This document shows positions 22,523 to 28,922 of a stretch of 32,099 nucleotides of DNA, piece by piece; position 1 is the stretch's first letter, and each line of letters starts with the position of its first letter. The notes under the pieces are model-generated. The model was not told where the DNA came from, ran no database searches, and was given only the letters and a program-made list of their open reading frames with translations. Both the position numbers and the translations under genes were made by a program. This DNA is from a virus, in IMG/VR virus record IMGVR_UViG_3300037808_000005, positions 1 to 32,099 of that record; one strand, written 5' to 3'.

Positions 22523-23039
22523 TAGCGTAATCCCTCAATTCAGATTGTTGTACATCTGGTAATTCAAAAAATGCTTGTTTGAGTGCACCAACTGCATGAG
22601 CTTCTTCTAAAGTTTCTTTTGCTTTCTTTAGTTCGGCTTGTGTAGATGGCTTGTTAACAGCACTGTTGTCTTTGCTGTCTGCATCTTTTGTATCATCCAG
22701 AAGTAAAAGGTTTCCTAATGCATACTTCTTTGCATAACTGCTGCTAGATCCAAAACTCTGACTGATATCCATACCTTTACGAGTTGGATTAATACCTGCC
22801 TGTGCTTTGACACTAATAGCATTTTCACCTATCTGAAATACTGCGGTTGCTTCTACATACATATAATTACCTACCTCTTTAACTTCGTCAGTAATTAATA
22901 ACAATGCATTGTGTTTAGCTAGTAAAGGTTTTACAGCCTCTAAAATATCTTCTGCACTTCGGTAATTATAATTGCCAAATTTATTTAACTGCCCTTTTGG
23001 TGCTTTAAGCTCTTGCTGAATTTCCATTAATTCTTTCAT
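22500..23039 (-). CDS. erf: ERF-family single-strand annealing protein
   Basis: 179 residues with AAAGGAGAT before the ATG. 'LKAPKGQLNKFGNYNYRSAEDILEAVKPLL' (10-40, in parts) and 'GMDISQSFGSSSSYAKKYALGNLLLLDDTKDAD' near 90-125 are signatures of P22 ERF-like proteins, which anneal complementary ssDNA in recombination. The C-terminal 60 residues are helical and variable, as usual. It is paired with YqaJ and near NinB and SSB-like genes. Confidence 0.9.
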   Translation of the reverse strand: MKELMEIQQELKAPKGQLNKFGNYNYRSAEDILEAVKPLLAKHNALLLITDEVKEVGNYMYVEATAVFQIGENAISVKAQAGINPTRKGMDISQSFGSSSSYAKKYALGNLLLLDDTKDADSKDNSAVNKPSTQAELKKAKETLEEAHAVGALKQAFFELPDVQQSELRDYANELKRAS

Positions 23040-23204
23040 TTATATCTCCTTTGTTTGTGATGCCATAATTAATTCTTGATAGGCATCAGGGTTAAGTTGC
23101 TTAATTAAACCTAGAACTGAATTTGCTCCAGAGTCTAGTACAATTTCTGCAAAATTACTAATTGCAAAATGTTGATTAGCTTCTTCCATTATTTTTTGTT
23201 CCAT
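23040..23204 (-). CDS. Small early protein, 54 residues
   Basis: Reads MEQKIMEEANQHFAISNFAE... and ends MASQTKEI, with AAAGGAGAATT before the ATG. Soluble, helical and acidic. It lies between the first early gene and ERF with short gaps, so it is part of the operon. No family is recognised. Confidence 0.65.
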   Translation of the reverse strand: MEQKIMEEANQHFAISNFAEIVLDSGANSVLGLIKQLNPDAYQELIMASQTKEI

Positions 23205-23222
23205 TTTAATTCTCCTTTGTTA

Positions 23223-23588
23223 TTAATATCTTTCATCCCAAACACCAGTTTCTTTGTCGTAGATCCAGTTGTCAGGATTATCTTGGTACTCTTTTGCTTC
23301 AGCTTCAGCATCTCGTCTTTCTTCTGCTTCTTCTATAGCTGTGTCTGCTATAGATTGAAAGTCTATTCTGTTACTAAAGTCATAAAGCTGAAAAGATGTT
23401 AGTTTATCTTCAACCTCATCAAACCATGCATCTTTTATTTCAGTAGCTACACTTTTAGCATCTGGGTACATTAGCTCTTTAGTTTTAGTCATAAACTTTT
23501 CAGACTTCCAAGTATAGTCATCTGCTATTTCAGCTATGATGTCTAGTCCTATTAAGTTAGCGATTGTTTTGTTGTCTGTTAGTATCAT
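23223..23588 (-). CDS. First gene of the leftward early operon, unknown function
   Basis: 121 residues with AAAGGAGAAA before the ATG. Acidic and helical with a long charged stretch 'TAIEEAEERRDAEAEAKEYQ' and a C terminus 'NWIYDKETGVWDERY'. No motif is recognised. First-gene position directly after the divergent promoter region suggests high early expression; host-takeover or regulatory proteins are common there. That role is only inferred. Confidence 0.7.
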   Translation of the reverse strand: MILTDNKTIANLIGLDIIAEIADDYTWKSEKFMTKTKELMYPDAKSVATEIKDAWFDEVEDKLTSFQLYDFSNRIDFQSIADTAIEEAEERRDAEAEAKEYQDNPDNWIYDKETGVWDERY

Positions 23589-23617
23589 TTTGTTTCTCCT
23601 TTGTTGTTTATATTTCT

Positions 23618-23645
23618 ATATTACACTATTGCAAGTGAGTTGCAA
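23618..23645 (-). promoter_or_regulatory. Leftward early promoter with operator
   Basis: On the minus strand TTGCAA (23640-23645) and TAATAT (23618-23623) are 16 bases apart, a plausible sigma70 pair. The -35 is one half of the palindrome TTGCAA-GTGAG-TTGCAA (23629-23645), so a repressor bound there would block it. It drives the early operon starting at 23588. Confidence 0.6.
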
Positions 23646-23652
23646 CAATTAT

Positions 23653-23681
23653 TTGCACAAGTAACTTAATTAATTTATACT
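23653..23681 (+). promoter_or_regulatory. Rightward early promoter
   Basis: TTGCAC (23653-23658) and TATACT (23676-23681) are exactly 17 bases apart, a strong sigma70 match. The -35 starts eight bases after the operator palindrome and contains another TGCA core. Predicted transcripts start near 23688 and lead into the gene at 23722. Confidence 0.65.
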
Positions 23682-23721
23682 TCTGGTTATAGTGTTATTT
23701 CACACTCACAAAGGAGTTGTT

Positions 23722-23952
23722 ATGAGAGTTATTTTATTGATGTTGTTAAGCGGTAGTTTGAGTGCCGAAAGTGTTTGGACTGATGATGGATCTTTGGTTA
23801 TTATTGATGCGCCAGATTCAATTGTGTATATAGATAATGAGGGTTCAGTAAATTATGATGTTGAAGTATCTGATAATGAATCAACATTTATTTATGGAAC
23901 TGATAAATTAACAGTTTGTCAGCCTACTGCAAATGGTAGTATTTGTTACTAA
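23722..23952 (+). CDS. Small exported protein, first gene of the rightward operon
   Basis: 76 residues from the ATG at 23722, which has AAAGGAG five bases upstream. A start ten codons earlier has none. Signal peptide MRVILLMLLSGSLSA precedes an acidic mature part of about 61 residues with two cysteines ('LTVCQPT', 'GSICY') likely to pair. The repeated 'D-N-E-G/S' stretches suggest a small beta domain. A secreted phage protein expressed early could act at the cell envelope, for example in exclusion of other phages. That is speculation. Confidence 0.7.
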   Translation: MRVILLMLLSGSLSAESVWTDDGSLVIIDAPDSIVYIDNEGSVNYDVEVSDNESTFIYGTDKLTVCQPTANGSICY

Positions 23953-23971
23953 TAATAATGAGGAATTAAAA

Positions 23972-24268
23972 ATGGAAGATAGCATAAATCCTGAACATTA
24001 CAAAAAAGGTGGCATTGAGACTATAGAATACCAACAAGCTAAAATGAGTAAAGAAGAATTTTATGGTTACTTAAAAGGCAATGCTCTCAAATACATTAGT
24101 AGGGAAGGATTAAAGTCTGAAAAAATTATAGACAAGATAGATGATTGCAAAAAAGCAATATGGTATCTTGAGCAAATGATTAAAGTTCATCAAACAGAAT
24201 TAAAAATTTTGGAGGTTAAAGCCAAAGAAGATGAATGGATAGATGACGAATTGCATGACGAAGATTAA
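23972..24268 (+). CDS. DUF3310-family protein
   Basis: 98 residues from the ATG at 23972, with GAGG eight bases before it. The opening 'INPEHYKKGGIETIEYQQAKMSKEEFYGYLKGNALKYISR' (in parts) and 'DDCKKAIWYLEQMI' match the DUF3310 pattern common in phages. Its function is not firmly known; it has been grouped with nucleotide-metabolism-like small proteins. The C terminus is acidic. Confidence 0.85.
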   Translation: MEDSINPEHYKKGGIETIEYQQAKMSKEEFYGYLKGNALKYISREGLKSEKIIDKIDDCKKAIWYLEQMIKVHQTELKILEVKAKEDEWIDDELHDED

Positions 24269-24404
24269 TTTAAACAAACCACATCCATGCCATATATGCA
24301 AAAAAGAAGGAAAGTTTTTTTATAAAAAATGGTGGTGTGGGCATGACAAATATTTAAAAGGAGTTTGTAATGACAAAGGGAAAAGAGACACTAAAGAAAA
24401 ATAA
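24255..24404 (+). CDS. Zn-ribbon-like small protein
   Basis: 49 residues, MTKINLNKPHPCHICKKEGK..., overlapping the DUF3310 gene. The spacing 'CHIC', then 'WWCGHDKY', then 'GVCNDKG' gives four cysteines and two histidines consistent with a compact zinc-binding module. No SD is obvious, so it probably relies on coupling. Possible nucleic-acid or protein binder. Confidence 0.55.
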   Translation: MTKINLNKPHPCHICKKEGKFFYKKWWCGHDKYLKGVCNDKGKRDTKEK

Positions 24405-24528
24405 AAACGAATGGAAGGAACATAAATTTGTTTGGGAGGGTTATACATATTTTATAATGAGCAAGGACAAAGAATTTCATATTGTTCATGAACCTACAGG
24501 AAAGATTGTTACAAAGGGGGAGTTATGA
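24370..24528 (+). CDS. Small basic protein, 52 residues
   Basis: Reads MTKGKETLKKNKNEWKEHKF... and ends IVTKGEL, with AAAAGGAG before the ATG. Rich in Lys, with a short beta-like part 'GYTYFIMSKDKEFHIVHE'. It overlaps both neighbours (ATGA with the winged-helix gene). No family is recognised. Confidence 0.6.
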   Translation: MTKGKETLKKNKNEWKEHKFVWEGYTYFIMSKDKEFHIVHEPTGKIVTKGEL

Positions 24529-24947
24529 AATATGAAAAATTAAAAAATCAAACTAATCTACATTGGTATAATTTAAAAGATGGCAGGAAATTACAAAGAT
24601 TTCAAATATCAGAAATGATTTATGCTTTGTTTGATGGAGGAAAGGAATTGACTATTCAAGATGTAGCAGAAAATGTTGGAATAGAAGAAACTACATCAGC
24701 TCATATTATTAGAAGTTTATGTATTAAAGATTTATTAGTAAGAAGAAAAACTCAAAGAAACACTGTATATTCCAAGAAGATTGATTGTGCATTAGCTACA
24801 ATGTTTTACCCAAAAGAAATACTAGACAACTTCAAAGTTAAAAGTAAAAAATCTCATAAGATGGATGATGGAAAAAATGTTTCATACCCACAAGCTACCC
24901 CTCATATGTATGGATGTGTAAACACTATTTATGAAGGTGGTGAGTGA
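24525..24947 (+). CDS. Winged-helix DNA-binding protein (probable)
   Basis: 140 residues with GGGGGAG just before the ATG. The middle reads 'ISEMIYALFDGGKELTIQDVAENVGIEETTSAHIIRSLCIKDLLVRRK' (in parts), with a helix, then a helix-turn-helix 'TIQDVAENVGIEETTSAHIIRSL', then a wing 'LLVRRKTQRNTVY'. This is the MarR/winged-helix layout. It likely regulates phage or host genes. It is followed by an antitermination-like gene. Confidence 0.65.
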   Translation: MKYEKLKNQTNLHWYNLKDGRKLQRFQISEMIYALFDGGKELTIQDVAENVGIEETTSAHIIRSLCIKDLLVRRKTQRNTVYSKKIDCALATMFYPKEILDNFKVKSKKSHKMDDGKNVSYPQATPHMYGCVNTIYEGGE

Positions 24948-25270
24948 GGATTAGTCGCCTTATGATTATACTAGACGATTGGTCTAGGTGGATGAAATCA
25001 GATAATCATGGACTAGGTTACCCAAGCAGAACCAGTTATTTTTCTACTGGTGGTGAGTCTACATCGGAAGTGTTTGAGGATATGGTATCTAAAACTGATA
25101 AGAATAATATTAAGATTGTTGATGCAGTGATTGATGGTCTTGAGAAAAATCAAAAGTCTGCTATTTATTATCGGTTTCTTGGTGGTAAGAAACCTTTGTT
25201 TTATGAAAAGAATTTAGACCTTGCTTTTGATAATTTATTAATTATTACTGGTAAAAGAATTTATGCCTAA
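24944..25270 (+). CDS. Q-antiterminator-like protein (tentative)
   Basis: 108 residues from GTG at 24944 (GTGA overlap with the previous stop, GAAGG upstream); an ATG at 24962 is the alternative. 'ILDDWSRWMKSDNHGLGYPSRTSYF' and 'IVDAVIDGLEKNQKSAIYYRFLGGKKPLFYEKNLDLAFDNLLIITGKRI' (in parts) resemble phage antiterminator-Q/ArpU-like regulators, with a helical body and conserved 'LxxWxRW'. In lambda, Q closes the rightward operon and lets RNA polymerase read late genes. The place fits, the family call is tentative. Confidence 0.5.
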   Translation: MRISRLMIILDDWSRWMKSDNHGLGYPSRTSYFSTGGESTSEVFEDMVSKTDKNNIKIVDAVIDGLEKNQKSAIYYRFLGGKKPLFYEKNLDLAFDNLLIITGKRIYA

Positions 25271-25733
25271 TTTAATTTTATACATTAGTAGAGATCAGTT
25301 ACAAAAAGCTAAAGATGTACAGATTGAATTTGATAGACAAAAGACTCATAACAAGTTTAAGTGTAAAACAAATTACATTGGATATTTAGGTGAGCTTGTA
25401 TTTAATGAATATTTAAAAACAACTCCGCACAAGTTTGAGTGGATTTGTTTTACAAAGAAAGAATGGAATAGTCCTGACTTTATTATTAATGGTAGAAGTG
25501 TTGATCTAAAAACTACCTTTAGTGATTCTATGTGGATTCAAGATGAAAAGTTTGACACTTATGTATATGCACAAATAAGTGAAGATGAAACAGAAATGGA
25601 AATTAAAGGTTGGTTATCTAAACAAGACATAACCAGAATGAAACAAGAAAAATTGTGTGAGTTGGTAAAAAGAGATAACAGGATAGACTATGTCTTTAAT
25701 CAATCTTTAATGAAAGAATTTATTAATTGTTGA
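25263..25733 (+). CDS. PD-(D/E)xK nuclease-like protein
   Basis: 156 residues, overlapping the previous gene by eight bases. The residues fit the fold: Glu44 in 'GYLGELVFNEYL', Asp72 in 'SPDFIING', and Asp81/Lys83 in 'VDLKTT', that is, E, then PD, then D-x-K. 'SMWIQDEKFDTYVYAQI' follows as in restriction-endonuclease-like folds. This arrangement suggests an active metal-dependent nuclease, perhaps for host DNA breakdown or recombination. Its exact family is not recognised. Confidence 0.72.
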   Translation: MPNLILYISRDQLQKAKDVQIEFDRQKTHNKFKCKTNYIGYLGELVFNEYLKTTPHKFEWICFTKKEWNSPDFIINGRSVDLKTTFSDSMWIQDEKFDTYVYAQISEDETEMEIKGWLSKQDITRMKQEKLCELVKRDNRIDYVFNQSLMKEFINC

Positions 25734-25745
25734 GAGAAAAATTAT

Positions 25746-25943
25746 ATGCGTAAAATTTTAGTAAATACTGCTGCACCTATGTCACAAGAAATGATGCATG
25801 GATTAACATTGTTAGAGGCTCATTGTTTTTTTACTAACAAAGAAACAATTACTACTGAAGAAGTAAAAGATTGGTTATCAAAAAATAACTATAAAGAGTT
25901 GGTAGAAGATTATCAAAGTGACTTTATTTTGTTAGTACCCTAA
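25746..25943 (+). CDS. Last gene of the rightward operon, unknown
   Basis: 65 residues. 'MRKILVNTAAPMSQEMMHGLTLLEAHCFFTNKETITTEEVKDWLSK' (in parts) suggests a small helical protein. Its 3' end overlaps, tail to tail by 12 bases, the minus-strand small gene at 25932-26081. No clear terminator is visible between the converging operons. Confidence 0.6.
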   Translation: MRKILVNTAAPMSQEMMHGLTLLEAHCFFTNKETITTEEVKDWLSKNNYKELVEDYQSDFILLVP

Positions 25944-26081
25944 TTTTTTTAATAATCCCTCTGTTATCGTTCCAGAGTATGGTTTCATTTGCAAAGAACG
26001 TAGATCATCTGACGTAGGATTTTTTTTATCTATAGTTATTATTTTCCCATAAAGATTTGTCTTTAAGATAAATATTTTCAT
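25932..26081 (-). CDS. 49-residue small protein overlapping the gene above it
   Basis: Reads MKIFILKTNLYGKIITIDKK... and ends EGLLKKLGY. GAGG lies five bases before the ATG, which lies inside the end of the upstream gene (56-base overlap, shifted frame). The sequence 'PTSDDLRSLQMKPYSG' looks like real protein. Alternatives are a frameshifted C terminus of the upstream gene or chance coding. Confidence 0.45.
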   Translation of the reverse strand: MKIFILKTNLYGKIITIDKKNPTSDDLRSLQMKPYSGTITEGLLKKLGY

Positions 26082-26841
26082 CTAAACCTCTTTCTTTATA
26101 AAATTTTGCTATATCTTTATCAGAATAGTTATATAACTTTCCAAAAGCATAATTGGTTTTTTGTTTGTTTGCTGTTTTATATTGTTTTAAAATGTTGTTG
26201 TCTTTATAAGCAATCATAAAATCATCAGGATTGTCTGGATTAATTTTCCATGACTCTATAGTTTTATATCCATCTTTTTCTAATTTTATAATTTTATTTA
26301 AATCTTTTGGATTGTCAGGATTTAAATTTAACTCTGCAAAATTTTGTCTTCCAGATTTTAAATCTTTTAATTCTTGAGAGCTTGTCCTAGCTGTATTAAT
26401 TTTTCCTTGAGAAGATAATTTTTCAAAATTTGTAGTATTTGTAGGCAATTTACTTGTTTTATTTAAAACTCCTGCTAAACCAATAAGTGCACTTTTGGCT
26501 GCTAAAGGTGGGTTTAACATAGAGCTACCCATCTCGGCTAACATATTTCCAGTTCCAGTTTGTTTTGGAGGTAATAAACCTTTTGAGTCTAGGTAAGCTG
26601 TAGATCCAAATACATCTTTGTCATCTAACAGTCCAGACATTGTAAATGGAAGTCCTGCTAAATCTACAAATCCAGTAGCTAACTGTGGAATACCTCTAGT
26701 CATAGAAGTTGCTAATTGACCTGCATTACTAACTATTGGCTTTCCAGTAAATGGATTAATGGCTATATTTTCTTTAGGAGCTCCAAAGTTATTTATAGGG
26801 TTAAACCCACCTAATTTTCTAAATAATTCCTCTTCTGTCAT
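26026..26841 (-). CDS. Putative internal virion protein
   Basis: 271 residues. The first 125 are Gly/Ala/Leu-rich with amphipathic or weakly hydrophobic segments ('AGQLATSMTRGIPQLATGFVDLAGLPFTM', 'NPPLAAKSALIGLAGVL') like internal virion and injection proteins of podoviruses. The remainder is Lys/Asn-rich with two 'NPDNP' units ('NLNPDNPKDLN', 'KINPDNPDDF'). It lies with two other such proteins around the lysis genes. Ejection function is inferred. Confidence 0.5.
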   Translation of the reverse strand: MTEEELFRKLGGFNPINNFGAPKENIAINPFTGKPIVSNAGQLATSMTRGIPQLATGFVDLAGLPFTMSGLLDDKDVFGSTAYLDSKGLLPPKQTGTGNMLAEMGSSMLNPPLAAKSALIGLAGVLNKTSKLPTNTTNFEKLSSQGKINTARTSSQELKDLKSGRQNFAELNLNPDNPKDLNKIIKLEKDGYKTIESWKINPDNPDDFMIAYKDNNILKQYKTANKQKTNYAFGKLYNYSDKDIAKFYKERGLDENIYLKDKSLWENNNYR

Positions 26842-27089
26842 TTTTTATTCCAAATAAATGTTAGCCAATATTTCAATTTATTTACCCTTTCTTGTTGTTG
26901 TGGTTTATCTATTTTTTTTAAAAACGTCTGTCTAAATGCTAAAGTTTTTTTAGACAAATTTAATGCCTCACAATAGACCATGTAGTCCTTGCTGCAATTG
27001 TGTGTTTCTGTGCCGTCTGGAAGTGTCATGGGCTTCGTGGTGCGGTTTTTATTTGTTTTTGATACGAAGAGGTCTTGGCTAATCATCAA
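26838..27089 (-). CDS. Small basic protein of unknown function
   Basis: 83 residues; the ATGA overlap links it to the internal-protein gene. 'MTLPDGTETHNCSKDYMVYCEALNLSKKTLAFRQTFLKKI' (in parts) has two cysteines and a basic helical C terminus ending 'YWLTFIWNKK'. The pattern recalls small phage proteins with a DG...YCEA core, but I cannot name one with confidence. A start at residue 21 is possible. Confidence 0.55.
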   Translation of the reverse strand: MMISQDLFVSKTNKNRTTKPMTLPDGTETHNCSKDYMVYCEALNLSKKTLAFRQTFLKKIDKPQQQERVNKLKYWLTFIWNKK

Positions 27090-27240
27090 GCTCTTGTACG
27101 TTCATATATATACTATCTATAATCATCTCAACTGAACTGCCATCAGATAAATGTAATATTATTTCTGACTCACCTTGCACAACATCAACTGCATCTATGG
27201 TTTTGTCTGCCATGTGTAAAGCTATAAGTTGTACATCCAT
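27079..27240 (-). CDS. Small protein, 53 residues
   Basis: Starts at the ATG at 27240, which has AAGGA eight bases upstream; a longer reading would lie inside the exonuclease gene in another frame. Reads MDVQLIALHMADKTIDAVDV..., acidic, with a likely small beta fold ('SEIILHLSDGSSVEMIID'). It lies between the exonuclease and the 83-residue protein. The function is unknown. Confidence 0.55.
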   Translation of the reverse strand: MDVQLIALHMADKTIDAVDVVQGESEIILHLSDGSSVEMIIDSIYMNVQELDD

Positions 27241-27251
27241 TTCTATTTTCC

Positions 27252-27992
27252 TTATATGGGTACAACGGAGTCTGATTGTATTTTTTCTATGGGGTTTTTT
27301 CCTTTTGACCATTTCCCACAATCTTGACATTGAAATCTTTGGTACTTGTTTGTTAGAGATACTTGAGATCCTCTTTTTTGTAAGTTGTAACCCCCACAAT
27401 TTGGGCAACACATTTCTTTAGTTTCTAGGTTATGGTTTGGATGTACACTAATCCAACCATGCAGTTTGTAATAAACTTCTTCTGTAATTTTAACATCGTT
27501 AATGTTGTATTTCTTCATTAACTTCCATGCTTTGGGATTCTTTGCCATACAATCAATCCATAGAGGCATCCCTTCATGGCTAACCTTTTTTCCTACATTT
27601 AACAAATTAGCAACATAATCTAGCTTATTACTTGCAAATCTAAACTTGTTTCTAGTTGTTGTGAGTAGATCAATATCTTTGTAAGGACTTGGTGGCGGTA
27701 GTTTATGTATTAAAAACTCTTTGTTAAGGGTTGGCATATCAAATCTTTTGCCGTTGTAAGTAATGACAGCATCAGCTTCATTAATTAAATCATGTACCTC
27801 TTTAATCATTTTTATTGGAGTTGTGTCGTAAACGCTAGAAAAAAATATTTTCTTTTTATCTAACCATTTTGCTGCCCAACACAATACTGTTGATGATTCT
27901 ATAAGTTGATTTAAACTAATGTTTTGCTGAAACAACCCCCAATGAAATCCTTTGTGAGGAGAGCTCTCTAAATCCAAAACTAATATTTTCAT
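27252..27992 (-). CDS. DEDDy-type 3'-5' exonuclease with C-terminal zinc ribbon
   Basis: 246 residues from the ATG at 27992; the upstream 15 codons overlap a membrane-peptide gene and are unlikely. ExoI is 'LVLDLES' (D7/E9), ExoII is 'VITYNGKRFDMPTLN' (N80, D85), and ExoIII is 'YNINDVKIT' (Y162, D166), so all four acidic residues and the Tyr are present. The last 50 residues form a zinc ribbon: 'CCPNC' (195-199) and 'CQDC' (222-225), as in IS1-type DNA-binding fingers. It resembles YprB-like exonucleases. No polymerase domain is present. It lies, unusually, in the lysis region. Confidence 0.82.
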   Translation of the reverse strand: MKILVLDLESSPHKGFHWGLFQQNISLNQLIESSTVLCWAAKWLDKKKIFFSSVYDTTPIKMIKEVHDLINEADAVITYNGKRFDMPTLNKEFLIHKLPPPSPYKDIDLLTTTRNKFRFASNKLDYVANLLNVGKKVSHEGMPLWIDCMAKNPKAWKLMKKYNINDVKITEEVYYKLHGWISVHPNHNLETKEMCCPNCGGYNLQKRGSQVSLTNKYQRFQCQDCGKWSKGKNPIEKIQSDSVVPI

Positions 27993-28090
27993 ATAATGTA
28001 TATTACCAATAAGTAACTTGTTAATAATAACAAACAAATGCCAAGCATAGTTAGTAATGCTTTTAAAACTATTTTGTGTTTAAAGAGCAT
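27989..28090 (-). CDS. 33-residue single-pass membrane peptide
   Basis: Reads MLFKHKIVLKALLTMLGICL... and ends LLVIYII. A basic head (KHK, K) is followed by about 23 hydrophobic residues. The ATG overlaps the endolysin stop (TAATG), and its TGA overlaps the exonuclease ATG (ATGA). The paired overlaps and placement support a real lysis-region gene, perhaps a small holin or antiholin. Unproven. Confidence 0.55.
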   Translation of the reverse strand: MLFKHKIVLKALLTMLGICLLLLTSYLLVIYII

Positions 28091-28533
28091 TATTGCGAGT
28101 AAATCATTGTTCCTTTTTTATTTATGATTAACGCTTTTTTCCTAGCAACCTCTCCATCTTTTGGAAAAGCCAAATGGCACCAGCTACTATGTTCCAAAAT
28201 AACCTGGTCGTAAAGAATATCAGACCCAAAAATAGCATCCACAATGTCATTAGGGTCACCATACTTTGGGCAAGTAAAGTCGCAAGCCAGTCCTCTAATG
28301 TGTGCCGAAGTTGGCTTACTGCCGAGTAATTCATTAAGCTCCAGACAACGATAGCCACTGCTAATAAGTATAGGGTTATTATTAAGTAGTTCTCTAACAT
28401 TTTCCATCTCCATTGCTGTTTTGTATAGATTATCTAACACATCATCAGATGGTGTATTGTCTATACCCTTTCTTGCGGCTGTCTCGCTAAAGGTTAATTC
28501 ATCTAAACTAAAGTGTGGTGATGCCCATATCAT
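28090..28533 (-). CDS. Endolysin, M15-family peptidase
   Basis: 147 residues without a signal peptide. 'SPHFSLDELTFSETAARKGIDNTPSDDVLDNLYKTAMEMENVRELL' (in parts) is the M15_3 opening, followed by 'ILISSGYRCLELNELL', 'SAHIRGLACDF' (zinc ligands H78 and D85) and 'WCHLAF' (H120). This family cuts peptide cross-links in peptidoglycan (D-Ala-D-Ala or L-Ala-D-Glu bonds). It follows and overlaps the 3TM holin gene by four bases, the classical holin-endolysin pair. All zinc ligands are in place. Confidence 0.9.
   Translation of the reverse strand: MIWASPHFSLDELTFSETAARKGIDNTPSDDVLDNLYKTAMEMENVRELLNNNPILISSGYRCLELNELLGSKPTSAHIRGLACDFTCPKYGDPNDIVDAIFGSDILYDQVILEHSSWCHLAFPKDGEVARKKALIINKKGTMIYSQ
28128..28400 (-). 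CDS. Nested +1-frame membrane ORF inside the endolysin gene (candidate)
   Basis: 90 residues, MLENYLIITLYLLAVAIVVW..., in a different frame from the endolysin. It has three hydrophobic segments (about 4-21, 41-56, 59-78) and ends 'KMERLLGKKR', the shape of a small holin. GGAG lies seven bases before its ATG. Frames offset from a coding frame can look hydrophobic by chance, so this could be a shadow; the start signal and basic C terminus make it worth listing. Confidence 0.3.
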   Translation of the reverse strand: MLENYLIITLYLLAVAIVVWSLMNYSAVSQLRHTLEDWLATLLAQSMVTLMTLWMLFLGLIFFTTRLFWNIVAGAIWLFQKMERLLGKKR

Positions 28534-28922
28534 TTAGCAATGCCTTTTAGTTTTTCAAAGGTACGCAATCCAGACATTCCGAGTAAAGCAAAAGTTAATT
28601 CTAATAGAATCTCATTGTCAATAGTAGGTATAGGTGTTGTTACACCATCTAATCCATCTAGGTAAACTGCAAAAGGATGCCCTACAAAAAGCCAAAACAC
28701 ACCAAAGGCACACGACCAACCTATCATGGGTCGCCATCCTGCAACAAACAATGACCTATGTCCAGCTTCTACTTTATTAATTTCTGTTTGTGCTAGTAAT
28801 AATTCATTAGCATTTTCAACAAGAGACTTTTCTATCTCTCTCTTTGCTTTAGCGTTAGCGTTCTTGTCAGGAACAACTCTATCTATGACATTTCCAATTA
28901 GTGGTAACAGTGCTTGTAACAT
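28530..28922 (-). CDS. Holin, 3TM superfamily
   Basis: 130 residues. An N-terminal amphipathic segment 'LLPLIGNVIDRVVPDKNA', then a charged helix 'KAKREIEKSLVENANELLLAQTEINKVEA', then 'FVAGWRPMIGWSCAFGVFWLFV' (first strong membrane helix near 60-80), and 'ELTFALLGMSGLRTFEKLKG' near the end. This matches the 3TM/GTA-type holin family. It pairs with the M15 endolysin directly downstream (four-base overlap). Confidence 0.85.
   Translation of the reverse strand: MLQALLPLIGNVIDRVVPDKNANAKAKREIEKSLVENANELLLAQTEINKVEAGHRSLFVAGWRPMIGWSCAFGVFWLFVGHPFAVYLDGLDGVTTPIPTIDNEILLELTFALLGMSGLRTFEKLKGIAK

Noticed and set aside
23130-23175. Further TGCAA/TTGCA pair near 23.15 kb, and a GTAATTTGCAAG match near 19.4 kb
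   Set aside because: The first has nine bases between arms and the second no second arm; both are inside coding sequence and not near an operon start.
25944-26030. Bidirectional terminator between the converging operons
   Set aside because: There are T-runs and a weak AGATCATCT palindrome, but no GC-rich stem next to a T-run.
27240-27411. Longer reading of the 53-residue gene inside the exonuclease gene
   Set aside because: The extension overlaps the zinc-ribbon coding region in another frame, is highly basic and lacks a ribosome site.
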